Below, piece by piece: positions 54,525 through 62,940 of a stretch of 64,000 bases of DNA. This DNA is from Palsa-744 sp036498265 (GTDB lineage: Bacteria; Actinomycetota; Thermoleophilia; Solirubrobacterales; Solirubrobacteraceae). The position numbers were made by a program, and so were the translations under genes. Positions within the stretch are counted from its first letter, which is position 1, and every line of letters begins with the position of its first letter. The DNA lies in NCBI GenBank assembly GCA_036498265.1, contig DASYFT010000031.1, forward strand, positions 171,801 through 235,800. The letters are read 5' to 3'. The notes under the pieces are model-generated. The model worked only from the letters and a program-made list of their open reading frames with translations, did not search any database and was not told where the DNA came from.

Positions 54525-55123
54525 TCGGCGTCGCCGACCGCGTGCTCGCCGTCCACGACGCCCTGCGGGCGGCCCGCCTGCCTCATGCCATCGGCGGGGC
54601 CATCGCCCTCGGTTACTGCACGCTCGAGGCGCGCGGTACGCAGGACGTGGACATCAACGTCTTCGTCTCGCCGAGCCGGAGCCGAGAAGTGCTTGCGGCG
54701 TTGCCGGACGGCGTCCGCGTGAGTGCCAGGGATCTCGAGCTGGCCGAACGCGACGGCCAGGTGCGAGTGCTGTGGGACGGGACGCCGATCGACGTCTTCT
54801 TCAGCGTGCTCCCCTTCCACGACGAGGTCGAGCGCAATATCCGGCACGTCTCCTTCGGAGATCGCACGATCCCGGTCCTCGACTGCACGGGTCTCGCCGT
54901 GTTCAAGGCGATGTTCGCGCGCCCGCGCGACTGGGTCGACATCGAAGCGATGATCGAGGCGCGTTCGCTCGACGTCGACGACGCGATGCGCTGGGTGGGC
55001 GAGATGGCCGGCGACGATACGCGTGTCGAGAGGCTGGCGGAGCTTCGCGAGCTTCGCGGCTCTCAGGCCGAGCCGCCGCCTCTTCGTACGAAACCGAGAG
55101 GCGTGGATGATGCAGGCGTCTAG
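54521..55123 (+). CDS. nucleotidyltransferase (Pol beta/AbiEii-like), putative toxin of an XRE pair
   Basis: 200 residues from the GTG overlapping the XRE gene. The fold signature is intact: GG at 25-26 (AIGGAIALGYCTLEARGTQDVDINVF), the metal acids Asp42 and Asp44 in DVDIN, and a third Asp91 in TPIDVFFSV. This places it with nucleotidyltransferases such as AbiEii/MenT and MNT, some of which add nucleotides to tRNA and block translation. The rest (FKAMFARPRDWVDIEAMIEAR) is helical and common in this group. It shares CTAG with the stop of the convergent M16 gene. Toxicity and target are unproven. Confidence 0.75.
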   Translation: MIGVADRVLAVHDALRAARLPHAIGGAIALGYCTLEARGTQDVDINVFVSPSRSREVLAALPDGVRVSARDLELAERDGQVRVLWDGTPIDVFFSVLPFHDEVERNIRHVSFGDRTIPVLDCTGLAVFKAMFARPRDWVDIEAMIEARSLDVDDAMRWVGEMAGDDTRVERLAELRELRGSQAEPPPLRTKPRGVDDAGV

Positions 55124-56370
55124 AACTCCTCAGCGGTGTGCGGCCCGACCACGCCGACCGCCAGGTTGTCGGCCACGCCCGCGGCGACCTCGCGGACCTC
55201 GTCGAAGGTGACAGCGTCGAGCGCGGCGATCGCGGCGTCGGGGTCGATGTCCTCGCCGAAGACGATGTGCTGGTTGGCGCCGTACCGGGCCACCGCATTG
55301 GTGTTCTCGAAAGCGAGCACGAGGCGGCCCGCCGCGTAGGCGCGGGCCCGCGCGACCTCCTCCTCGGTCGGACCCTCGTCGCGGAGCTCGTCGACGATCT
55401 CGCGCATCCGCGTGTATGCCTCGACCGTCTTCGCCGACTCGAGGCCGGAGCCCAGCTGCAGGATCGGGACGTCGGCGGAGGCGTGGTCGACCGCGTACAC
55501 CGAGTAGCAGAGACCGCGCTTCTCGCGGATCTCCTCGAACAGCCGGGAGCCCATCGAACCGCCGAGCAGCGTCGAGTAGATGGACAGCGCCGCGCGCTCG
55601 CCGACGTCGGTGACCTCGATCTGCGGGCGGTAGATCATCCGCAGGTGCGACTGGTTGGTGTCGCGCTCCTCGACGAGCTTCTCCGGCGAGAACTCGGGCG
55701 CGGGCACGTAGGGCTCGGGCACGGGGAGGGCGGGAAAGCGGCCGAAACGCTCCTGGAGCTCCTCCTCGGAGGGCAGCTGCTCGAGGTTGCCCGCCAGGAA
55801 CACGCCGCCACGCGAGCCGGCCCAGCGGCGCTCGCGGAACGCGACGATCGCCTCGCGCGTGAAGCTCCTCAGGTTCTCCTCGGGGCCGAGCACGGTGCGG
55901 CCCAGCGGATGCTCGCCGAAAGCGGCTCTGTCGATCAGGTACTCGGCGACCGTCGAGGGCTGGTCATAGGCGCGGTTGATCTCCTGGATCACCACGCCGC
56001 GCTCGCGGTCGAGCTCCTCGGCGTCGAGGCGCGGGCGGCCGACGAAGTCCGAGAGCAGGTCGATCGCCGGCCCCGCGCTCTCGGCGCGAACCGTGATGTG
56101 GAACGCGACGAGGTCGTGGCTGGTGTAGGCGTTGAGAACGCCGCCGAGCCGCTCGGCGGTCTCGTTGACGTCCTTGTACGTCGGGTAGCGCTCGCCGCCC
56201 TTGAAGACGAGATGCTCGAGGAAGTGCGCCATGCCGTTCTCCTCCGGCCGCTCGTTGCGTGCGCCCGCGTCGAAGGCCACCAGAACGGTGAGCGCCCGGG
56301 TGCCGGGGAGCGCGATCCGGTGGATCGGCAGCTGGTTCGAGGGAACGACGCTGGTGGTGACGGTCGCCAT
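55120..56370 (-). CDS. M16 family zinc peptidase
   Basis: 416 residues. The inverted zinc motif HFLEH is at 49-53, and the third ligand Glu130 in ERGVVIQEINR is 77 residues later. The C-terminal half carries RLFEEIREKRGLCYSVYAVDH, the signature of the inactive partner-like domain. Relatives resemble mitochondrial processing peptidase and YmxG of Bacillus. A TAGTGT (56377-56382) ends 6 nt before the ATG on this strand. The natural substrate is unknown; it acts on small peptides in the cytosol. Confidence 0.93.
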   Translation of the reverse strand: MATVTTSVVPSNQLPIHRIALPGTRALTVLVAFDAGARNERPEENGMAHFLEHLVFKGGERYPTYKDVNETAERLGGVLNAYTSHDLVAFHITVRAESAGPAIDLLSDFVGRPRLDAEELDRERGVVIQEINRAYDQPSTVAEYLIDRAAFGEHPLGRTVLGPEENLRSFTREAIVAFRERRWAGSRGGVFLAGNLEQLPSEEELQERFGRFPALPVPEPYVPAPEFSPEKLVEERDTNQSHLRMIYRPQIEVTDVGERAALSIYSTLLGGSMGSRLFEEIREKRGLCYSVYAVDHASADVPILQLGSGLESAKTVEAYTRMREIVDELRDEGPTEEEVARARAYAAGRLVLAFENTNAVARYGANQHIVFGEDIDPDAAIAALDAVTFDEVREVAAGVADNLAVGVVGPHTAEEF

Positions 56371-56376
56371 GCGCCC

Positions 56377-56382
56377 ACACTA
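56377..56382 (-). promoter_or_regulatory. probable -10 of the M16 peptidase gene, leaderless arrangement
   Basis: On the minus strand TAGTGT is followed by 6 nt and the ATG (56368-56370). The divergent S41 gene has TACGCT at 56421-56426. Confidence 0.4.
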
Positions 56383-56438
56383 GAAGGTTCCCGCTGCGCC
56401 GGGACCCATGACGCCTCGTCTACGCTTGCCGCAGCCCC

Positions 56439-57644
56439 ATGTCTCGCCGCTCCCGCCAGCCGCTGACCGTCGTCCTCGCCGTGCTGCTGCCGGTCCTCCT
56501 GGCGCTGGGCCTGTGGCTCGGCGGGCATCCGGAGGAGCTGCCCGGTTTCCTGCGCTCGGCCTTCGTCGAGGACCACCAGACGCGCGTGGTGGACGAAGCG
56601 ATCCAGCGGATCGCCAGCGACTACTACCGGCCCATCTCCACGAGCAAGCTCGCCAACGCGTCGGTCGACGGCGTGGTGAGCAGCCTCGGCGACCGCTTCT
56701 CGCATTACCTCACGCCGGCCGAATATCACGAATTCAACACGCCTCCGCACTTCACCGGCATCGGCGTCTCGGTGGGTCCCCAGCCGCGCGGGTTGCTCGT
56801 CGCGCACGTGTTCGACTCCTCGCCTGCGGCGCGCGCGGGCCTGAAGGTGGGCGACCTGATCGTTCAGGTCAACGGGCGAAAGCTCCAGGGGATGTCCGCG
56901 GACAGCGCCACGGCGCTGATCAAGGGGCTCCCCGGCACAGACGTGGAGCTCCAGATCGAAGCGCCAGGGACACACGGAGCCCACCGTGGGCTGCGCACCG
57001 TGCGGATAACCCGGGCGACCATCTCCGAGCCCGTGGTGGCCTCAATGACCAGGACCGTGGGACACGTCAAGCTCGGGATCGTGGCGCTTGCGACGTTCAG
57101 CCCGGGCGCCCATGGCGAAGTCCGCGAAGCCGTCGAACGCGAGCTGCACGCGGGGGCACGGGGGATCGTGCTGGACCTGCGCGCGAACGGCGGCGGCCTC
57201 GTCGAGGAGGCTCAGCTGGTGGCAAGCATCTTCATCCCCAGGGGCACGATCGTCAGCACCCGGGGACGCTCGCAGCCGAGCACTACGCTCGAGGCCACCG
57301 GCGGCGCGATCAGCGGCTCGATCCCGATGGTGGTGCTCGTGGACCAGAGCACTGCCTCGGCGGCCGAGATCGTCGCCGCGGCACTCCAGGACCATCGCCG
57401 AGCGACCGTCGTGGGCACGCACACCTTCGGCAAGGGGGTCTTCCAGGAGCAGGAGCCGCTGTCCAACGGCGGTGCGCTCGAGATCACGGTGGGGGAGTAC
57501 TTCACCCCCGCAGGTCGCAACCTCGGTGGCGGCGGCGTCAAGCAGGGCGCCGGGATACTCCCCGAAGTGCGCGTGCAGAGCGGCGTGGACACCCGCCACG
57601 GCCTCGCGGTGGCGCTGAGCACGCTCGCCGCGAGGGTGAAGTGA
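56439..57644 (+). CDS. S41 family C-terminal processing protease (CtpA-like) with PDZ domain
   Basis: 401 residues. A signal anchor (LTVVLAVLLPVLLALGLWLGG) is followed by a PDZ domain (GIGVSVGPQPRGLLVAHVFDSSPAARAGLKVGDLIVQVNGR). The protease core has LDLRANGGGLVEEA and the catalytic Ser307/Lys332 pair (STASAAEI, GTHTFGKGVFQ), 25 residues apart as in CtpA/D1P. It is probably exported and membrane-bound, cleaving C-terminal tails of envelope proteins. Its stop overlaps the RNase R start (GTGA). Confidence 0.94.
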   Translation: MSRRSRQPLTVVLAVLLPVLLALGLWLGGHPEELPGFLRSAFVEDHQTRVVDEAIQRIASDYYRPISTSKLANASVDGVVSSLGDRFSHYLTPAEYHEFNTPPHFTGIGVSVGPQPRGLLVAHVFDSSPAARAGLKVGDLIVQVNGRKLQGMSADSATALIKGLPGTDVELQIEAPGTHGAHRGLRTVRITRATISEPVVASMTRTVGHVKLGIVALATFSPGAHGEVREAVERELHAGARGIVLDLRANGGGLVEEAQLVASIFIPRGTIVSTRGRSQPSTTLEATGGAISGSIPMVVLVDQSTASAAEIVAAALQDHRRATVVGTHTFGKGVFQEQEPLSNGGALEITVGEYFTPAGRNLGGGGVKQGAGILPEVRVQSGVDTRHGLAVALSTLAARVK

Positions 57645-59749
57645 GCGACTCGCAGCAGCGGCCGCGAGGAGACTCGCCCCCGGCGGCGCCGGTTCCTCGG
57701 GACGGCCTCGTGGCAGTGCTGGAGCGACGGGGGCGCTTCCTCGTCGCCGAGCCGCTGTTCCCAAAGCGAGGCTCCGATCGCGACGGGCCGCAGCGGGATC
57801 GTCCCGATCGCCTTGCGATCAGGTCGGCCGACTCCGGGCGCGCGGGCGTGCGAGCGGGCCCGGGCGACCTCGTGCTCGTACAGCGGGCACGGCGGGGGTC
57901 CGGAACCAGGATCGTGCGCGTGCTCGGGCGCCCGGACGTGGCGCGCGACGTGGTCGAGGCGCTGATGATCGACCGCGGGCTTCGGCGCGGCTTCGACGGC
58001 GCCGTCGAGAACGAGGCCCGAGGCGCCGCCGAGCGCGTCCGTCGCTCGCAGGCGCCGAGGCGCGACCTGCGCGAGCTGACGACGTTCACCATCGACCCCG
58101 CCAACGCACAGGACTTCGACGATGCGATCTCAGCCCAAGTGCTGCCCGACGGCACGACTCGCGTGTGGGTCCACATCGCCGACGTCTCCGCGCACGTTGA
58201 GGCGGGCTCGCTCGTGGACCGCGAGGCGCGCAGGCGTGCCACGAGCGTGTACGTCCCCGGGGCGGTCGAGCCGATGCTTCCCTTCGTGCTCTCCAGCGAC
58301 GCGTGCTCGCTGCGGCCCGGGGTGGACCGGGCGGCGGTGACCGTCGAGCTCGACCTCAGCGGGGCGGACGTGACCCGCACGGCGTTCTACCGCTCGCTGA
58401 TCCGTTCGGACGTGTGCCTCAGCTATGACCGCGTCGACGAGATCTTCGAGGGGCGCCGGCAGGCCGCGGATCCATGGGCCGAGCCGCTCGAAGTGGCACG
58501 CCGGACGGCCGCGGAGCTCGAGCGGAGACGCGAGCAGCGCGGCGCGCTCGTGGTTGAGTCGCTCGAGCCCGAGTTCTCCTTCGACGAGCGCGGCGACGTG
58601 GTGGAGGTTCGCGGGCGGGTGCAGACCGAGTCCCACCGGCTCATCGAGCACCTGATGATCGCCGCGAACGAGGCCGTCGCCGAGATGCTCTCCCAGCGCA
58701 GCGTTCCGTGCCTCTACCGCGTGCACGAGCCGCCCGATCCCGAGCGAGTCGAGCGACTGGTCGACCAGCTCGCCTCCCTCGAGGTCCCCACGCCAGCGGT
58801 GCCACGGCCGATCTCGTCATCGCAGGCCAGCGAGCTGCTGGGCGCCATCTCGCGCGCTGTGGACAGGCACGTGCGGAGCACGGGGCGGGGGCGCCTGGCG
58901 TTCGGCTCGCTGGTGCTGCGCTCGCTCAAGCAGGCCTACTACTCGCCCCGCAACCTCGGGCACGCCGGCCTGCGCTCGCCGAGCTACTGCCACTTCACCT
59001 CGCCGATCCGCCGCTACCCGGACCTCGTCTGCCACCGTGCGCTGCTGGCGGCCCTGGGCGCAGATGAGCCGGCGCCGCGTGCCGCCGAGCTCGGGGAGCT
59101 GGGCGTCTGGACCTCGGAACGGGAGCGCGAGGCGATGACTATCGAGCGCGATGCCGATGATGTGGCCAGCTGCTTCGCGCTTCAGCGGGTGCTGTATGAG
59201 GGCGGCCCGGAGCAGGTCTTCGCGGGAGAGGTCACCGGCCTGATCCCCGCGGGCGCGTTTGTCAGCTTCGGAGCAGCCGGCGACTCCGACGAGGGCGCAG
59301 TCGCACCCCCCTTCCAGGGGATGCTCCCCGTGCGACTGCTGCGGGCGCCCACCGAGCCCGCCGGCGGTGCGCGGACCGGCGCGGGAGACGGCCAGGGACA
59401 GCGAGCCGACCGGGGACAGCGAGCCGGCGGGGGACCGGGGGCCGACCGGGGACAGCGAGCCGGCCAGGGAGCGCGCGGCGGCCGGGGTGGCCCGACTCCC
59501 ACGCGCGGGCGCGGAACCCAGGGGCAACGCCGTGAGGCGCCCGCGCGTGGGGGCCGTGGCGCGAGTCGCGCTCAGGGAACGCGGCCGCCGGCCGACGGGG
59601 GGCGCGAGTGGTGGGAGCTCAACGAGGAGGGCACCATCCTGCGCGGCGAGCGCACCGGCGCCACCCTCCGTCTTGGGGACCCGATCGAGGTTCGCGTCGC
59701 TCGCGTGGAAGCCCCTCGCGGCCGCGTGGACCTGGTCGCGGCAGGCTAG
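57641..59749 (+). CDS. rnr: ribonuclease R (RNB domain) with an RG-rich insertion in the S1 domain
   Basis: 702 residues from the GTG overlapping the protease stop. The RNB domain carries TIDPANAQDFDDAIS (Asp cluster for metal), VHIADVSAHVEAGS, RVHEPPDPERV and YCHFTSPIRRYPDLVCHRALLA. The S1 domain begins near residue 535 (VFAGEVTGLIPAGAFVSF) and ends with GEEGT-like GTILRGERTGATLRLGDPIEVRVARVE. Between the two halves of S1 lies an 80-residue insertion (about 570-652) rich in Gly, Arg and Gln with repeated RGQRAG-type units. RNase R degrades structured RNA and works with SmpB/tmRNA, both encoded just downstream. Confidence 0.92.
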   Translation: MSDSQQRPRGDSPPAAPVPRDGLVAVLERRGRFLVAEPLFPKRGSDRDGPQRDRPDRLAIRSADSGRAGVRAGPGDLVLVQRARRGSGTRIVRVLGRPDVARDVVEALMIDRGLRRGFDGAVENEARGAAERVRRSQAPRRDLRELTTFTIDPANAQDFDDAISAQVLPDGTTRVWVHIADVSAHVEAGSLVDREARRRATSVYVPGAVEPMLPFVLSSDACSLRPGVDRAAVTVELDLSGADVTRTAFYRSLIRSDVCLSYDRVDEIFEGRRQAADPWAEPLEVARRTAAELERRREQRGALVVESLEPEFSFDERGDVVEVRGRVQTESHRLIEHLMIAANEAVAEMLSQRSVPCLYRVHEPPDPERVERLVDQLASLEVPTPAVPRPISSSQASELLGAISRAVDRHVRSTGRGRLAFGSLVLRSLKQAYYSPRNLGHAGLRSPSYCHFTSPIRRYPDLVCHRALLAALGADEPAPRAAELGELGVWTSEREREAMTIERDADDVASCFALQRVLYEGGPEQVFAGEVTGLIPAGAFVSFGAAGDSDEGAVAPPFQGMLPVRLLRAPTEPAGGARTGAGDGQGQRADRGQRAGGGPGADRGQRAGQGARGGRGGPTPTRGRGTQGQRREAPARGGRGASRAQGTRPPADGGREWWELNEEGTILRGERTGATLRLGDPIEVRVARVEAPRGRVDLVAAG
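59395..59462 (+). repeat. 18-bp tandem repeat inside rnr
   Basis: GGGACAGCGAGCCG occurs at 59395, 59413 and 59449, i.e. steps of 18 and 36 bp. It encodes the GQRA-type repeats of the RG-rich insertion. Confidence 0.8.
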
Positions 59750-59752
59750 GCT
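59747..59752 (+). promoter_or_regulatory. probable -10 of smpB within the rnr stop
   Basis: TAGGCT uses the rnr stop codon TAG (59747-59749) as its first half. Six nt follow before the smpB ATG. No ribosome site is present. Confidence 0.4.
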
Positions 59753-59758
59753 CGGGCT

Positions 59759-60241
59759 ATGGCAAAGGGCAAAGGCAAGCGCAAGATCGCCCCCGGCGAC
59801 GTCGCATCGAACCGCTACGCCTCGCACCGATACGAGCTGATCGAGCGGCTGGAGTGCGGGGTGGTGTTGGAGGGGACAGAGGTCAAGGCGCTGCGCGAGT
59901 CCGGCGCGCAGCTGAAGGACGGCTACGCGTCGATCCGGGACGGCGAGCTGTGGCTACACTCGATTCACATCCCGCCATACGCCCCAGCATCGCGGGAGAA
60001 CCACGACCCGGAGCGGCCCCGCAAGCTCCTGCTGCACCGCCGTGAGATCGATCGCATCGCGAGCCGCACGAGCGAGCGCGGCCTCACGCTGGTGCCGACG
60101 CGCATCTACTTCGCCGGGCCGCACGCCAAGGTCGAGATCGCCCTGGCCCGCGGCAAGGACCTGTACGACAAGCGCCAGAGCATTCGCGAGCGCGAGACGA
60201 GGCGTGACATGGAACGCGCCGTGCGCGAGGCCAGACGCTAG
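59759..60241 (+). CDS. smpB: SsrA-binding protein SmpB
   Basis: 160 residues. SNRYASHRYELIERLECGVVLEGTEVKALRESGAQLKDGYASIRDGELWLHSIHIPPY is the SmpB core that binds the tRNA-like part of tmRNA. The C-terminal basic tail (GKDLYDKRQSIRERETRRDMERA) enters the mRNA channel in trans-translation. It lies after RNase R and 1.4 kb before ssrA, which completes the ribosome-rescue group. Confidence 0.97.
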   Translation: MAKGKGKRKIAPGDVASNRYASHRYELIERLECGVVLEGTEVKALRESGAQLKDGYASIRDGELWLHSIHIPPYAPASRENHDPERPRKLLLHRREIDRIASRTSERGLTLVPTRIYFAGPHAKVEIALARGKDLYDKRQSIRERETRRDMERAVREARR

Positions 60242-60311
60242 CTGCAGCAGACGCGCCCGAGGCGAACCCGGACGCGAGGCCGCTCACAGGCACCGACGGC
60301 GCCGCCGTTCG

Positions 60312-61220
60312 CTAGACCGAACTGAAGCTGTGGGCGCCCGACGCCAGGATGTGAGCCTCGTGCATGCCGAAGGCGAGCAGCACGATCAGGCCGATGTAGA
60401 CAGCCCCGACCATCAGGCGATTGCGCGGTGAGACGCGGTAGTAGGCGGCCTGCTCCAGCGACCGCGTGTTGCGCAGCTTCCAGCGGCGCCAGGTCTCCAT
60501 GCCGCCGAGGAGGATGAATACCAGCAGGAACGGGTTGCCGGTCACGAGGAGCAGCGCCACCATCGCGCCGAGGCCGATGAACCACATCACAGGGGCCATC
60601 GCCGCCATCGCCCGGCCGCCGTCGAACGGCACCAGCGGCACGAGGTTGATGAGGTTCAGGAAGAAGCCGATGTAGGCGAGCGCCCGCAGCAGGTCGCTGT
60701 TCGTCGCCTCGGCGATTGCCAGGCAGACGCCCGAGCCGGCCGTGCCGAGCACGGGGCCGGCGAGGCCGACGCGCGCCTCGGCCAATGCGTTCTCGCCGAG
60801 CGACTTGGCCATCACGACCGCACCGAGGAACGGGATGAACATCGGCGCGGTGGCCTTCAGCCCCTCGCGCCGCAGCTGGATCACATGCCCCATCTCGTGG
60901 ACGAACAGCAGCACCACGAACCCCACGGCGAATGTCCAGCCGAAGAAGAGCGAGTAGGCGGCCACGGAGACGAAAGCGGTCCCGGCCGTGGTGAGCAGCT
61001 TGAACTTCGGCAGCAGCAGGACGGCGCCTTTGACGACCGCCCAGAACTTCGCAGCCAGCGCCACGAGCGCCGCGAGGGCTCCGCCGATTCGCCTGCGCAG
61101 ATCCCGGCCGGCCGCGCGAACGCCGCCCGTAGGCTCCGCGAACGGGTTCTCCGGACGCGGTGTCGGGGGAACGGGCGCCGCCGGCGCGGGCGCCGGCAGT
61201 GACAGCTCCGAGTTCTCCAT
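60312..61220 (-). CDS. M50 family site-2-protease-like membrane metallopeptidase
   Basis: 302 residues from the ATG at 61218-61220. A Pro-rich cytosolic N-terminus (about 30 residues) precedes about five helices. The zinc motif HEMGH is at 108-112 within VVLLFVHEMGHVIQLRREGLKA, and the second site is LVPLVPFDGGRAMA near residue 190. It resembles stand-alone M50 proteases without PDZ or CBS domains. Substrates may be membrane anti-sigma factors or small membrane proteins, but this is unproven. It faces away from tmRNA. Confidence 0.88.
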   Translation of the reverse strand: MENSELSLPAPAPAAPVPPTPRPENPFAEPTGGVRAAGRDLRRRIGGALAALVALAAKFWAVVKGAVLLLPKFKLLTTAGTAFVSVAAYSLFFGWTFAVGFVVLLFVHEMGHVIQLRREGLKATAPMFIPFLGAVVMAKSLGENALAEARVGLAGPVLGTAGSGVCLAIAEATNSDLLRALAYIGFFLNLINLVPLVPFDGGRAMAAMAPVMWFIGLGAMVALLLVTGNPFLLVFILLGGMETWRRWKLRNTRSLEQAAYYRVSPRNRLMVGAVYIGLIVLLAFGMHEAHILASGAHSFSSV

Positions 61221-61602
61221 GGATCCATTGTGGCAGGACTCATAAGCGCTTCCTAACGTCTCCGTGATCGCCGAGCCGGCAGCCGGCGGCCAGGTCGACA
61301 GCCCTTCCCAGGGCCCCGGGGGCGGGCGAGCCTGGGACGAGGCGATGCTTTTTCTCGGAGGTTGCGAGAAGCGGCTCTCGAAGGGGTTGCACAGGCGATG
61401 GCGCCGAGCTAGCTTGCTCCCAGGCGCGGAACCAAGCCGTGAAGAGCGAGGCCACTGAGGTGTGAGGCCGCGCCACCAGCAGAGGAAAGGTCTTCGGACC
61501 GGACCCAGTTGGTTCCTCGAGCGGCTTGGAACCGCGTCGTTTTTCGTCCGCCCGGCACCCACGCGGGCTCGCATGTGATCTCGCCGTCCTCTCGCCGATG
61601 GC
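61221..61602. other. intergenic region between the M50 gene and the tmRNA promoter
   Basis: I find no coding sequence or tRNA. The first 40 bp carry probable promoter sequence for the M50 gene (TTAGGA and TTATGA on the minus strand). The rest has mixed composition with a T-rich spot (CGTTTTTCG near 61540). Nothing else can be supported. Confidence 0.4.
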
Positions 61603-61608
61603 TAAACT
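61603..61608 (+). promoter_or_regulatory. possible -10 of ssrA
   Basis: TAAACT, giving a precursor start near 61615. That leaves about 15 nt for 5' processing by RNase P before the mature G at 61630. Confidence 0.4.
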
Positions 61609-61629
61609 GGAGGGGTAAGGCACACACAC

Positions 61630-61991
61630 GGGGACGACAGGCTTCGACGCGGTCGGCTCGTGTGGGTGGTTGCGAGTCGAGGTCCCGGGCGGCCTCGTAA
61701 AACACCCGGGAAAACAATAAGTGCGGACTCTCACGAGTACGCCCTCGCCGCTTAGTCAATAGCTAAGCCGTGAGGTCTCGGGCCCCGCTTGCCTGCGGCG
61801 GGGAAGGCCGGGATCAGAAAGCAGGCTCACCCGGCGCGGTCCGTCTCCGCCAAGCCGGGGAAGCTCAAGGAGACTGGTCCCCCGCAACCCCGCCGGCGAG
61901 GCGAGCGGGAGACGAGATCAGAGCGCCGGCTACGCTCGTAGAAGCCATCCTCACGCGATCACGGACGTGGGTTCGATTCCCACCGTCTCCA
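61630..61991 (+). ncRNA. ssrA: transfer-messenger RNA (tmRNA)
   Basis: The 5' end GGGGACG (61630-61636) pairs with CGTCTCC (61984-61990), forming the acceptor stem. GACAGGCTTCGACG is the conserved 5' tRNA-like part, and GTGGGTTCGATTCCCACC near the 3' end is the T arm. CCA is not encoded (ACTA follows). The tag frame begins at GCG 61723 and reads ADSHEYALAA to the stop at 61753-61755, ending in the degradation signal ALAA. Length is 362 nt. It works with SmpB to free stalled ribosomes. The 3' end is a common integration site. Confidence 0.96.
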
Positions 61992-62001
61992 CTAGCAGGC
62001 C

Positions 62002-62030
62002 CGAAAACCCCGGATTTGCTGGGGTTTTCG
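62002..62030. terminator. bidirectional intrinsic terminator after ssrA
   Basis: CGAAAACCCC (62002-62011) and GGGGTTTTCG (62021-62030) form a 10-bp perfect stem with a 9-nt loop. The stem ends in T-rich runs in both directions, so it can stop ssrA and the opposing integrase gene. Confidence 0.8.
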
Positions 62031-62052
62031 TCGTTAGACGGTAGAAACGATT

Positions 62053-62940
62053 TCACGCGTCGTCTTCGGCCAGCACATCGGCCATCGTCGCGGCTAGCTG
62101 GTCGATGTCCCAGTCGGCGTAGATGTCGCCGGTGCTCTGGATCGAGGAATGCCCGAGGAGCTTCTGGACAGCCTTTAGGTTCCCGCCGGTGGCATCTAGG
62201 ACGCGCTGGCCTGCCGTGTGCCTGGCCTTGTGCATACGCTCACCGCTGCTGGTCCCCTCGGGGACGATCCCGGCCTCGGCCGGCCGCGCATACCACCAGC
62301 GGTGAAGGCTGGCCCCGCTCGTCGGCTTGTCGGGGAAGTGCCTTAGCTCCACCCGGCGGTGTCCCTGCTCGTCCGGTTTGCCCACCGGCATTGCGCGGGG
62401 TGGGCTGGGGATCAGGTAGTGCGTCGACTGTGCGCCCAGATCGAGGATCAGCCGCTCCAGGTCCATCCAGAACGCCGAATCGGGGATCGCGACCTCGCGC
62501 ACCTTCTGACCCTTCGTGAAGATCGTGAGCCGCTTCCGCTGACGGTCGAAGTGCGTGAACTGGACGGCCCGCAGAGCGCTCTTGCGTAGCGCGTAGTCCA
62601 GCAGCAGGCGCAGCGCGATCCTGTCGTGCCGATCGGCCGATTGGGCGATGATGGCCCGGCGCTGATCGGTCGTGAACGTGGTCCGATAGACCTGCCGGCT
62701 GCGGGCGCGCTCGATCGCCAGCGTGGGGTCGCCGTGTAGATGGCCGCGCAGGATCAGGAACTTGAAGAAGTCGCGCAGGATCGAGAGGTTCTTGTTGTAG
62801 GTCCGAGGGGCACCGCCGCCCCACTGTGCATCCAGGAACTCATCCGGGTCTAGCCGGGGAACAGTGCATTGACGTCTAGCCCCGCAGCGCCCACAGGATT
62901 TGGACCTGCGGGCGCTGACAACGAAACAGTCCTCAGACGG
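62053..62940 (-). pseudogene. tyrosine recombinase (integrase), 5'-truncated remnant
   Basis: The open frame runs from 62940 to the stop at 62053-62055 and encodes most of a phage-type integrase. TYNKNLSILRDFFKFL and the HGDPT segment are the end of the core-binding domain. LLLDYALRKSALRAV holds the catalytic Arg, MHKARHTAGQ the HxxR pair, KLLGHSS the second His, and DIYADWD the Tyr (codon at 62119-62121). There is no ATG, GTG or TTG in frame before the GTG at 62500-62502, which would remove the first Arg, and the first half of the core-binding domain is missing. It reads toward ssrA, as integrases of tmRNA-integrated elements do. Confidence 0.7.
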
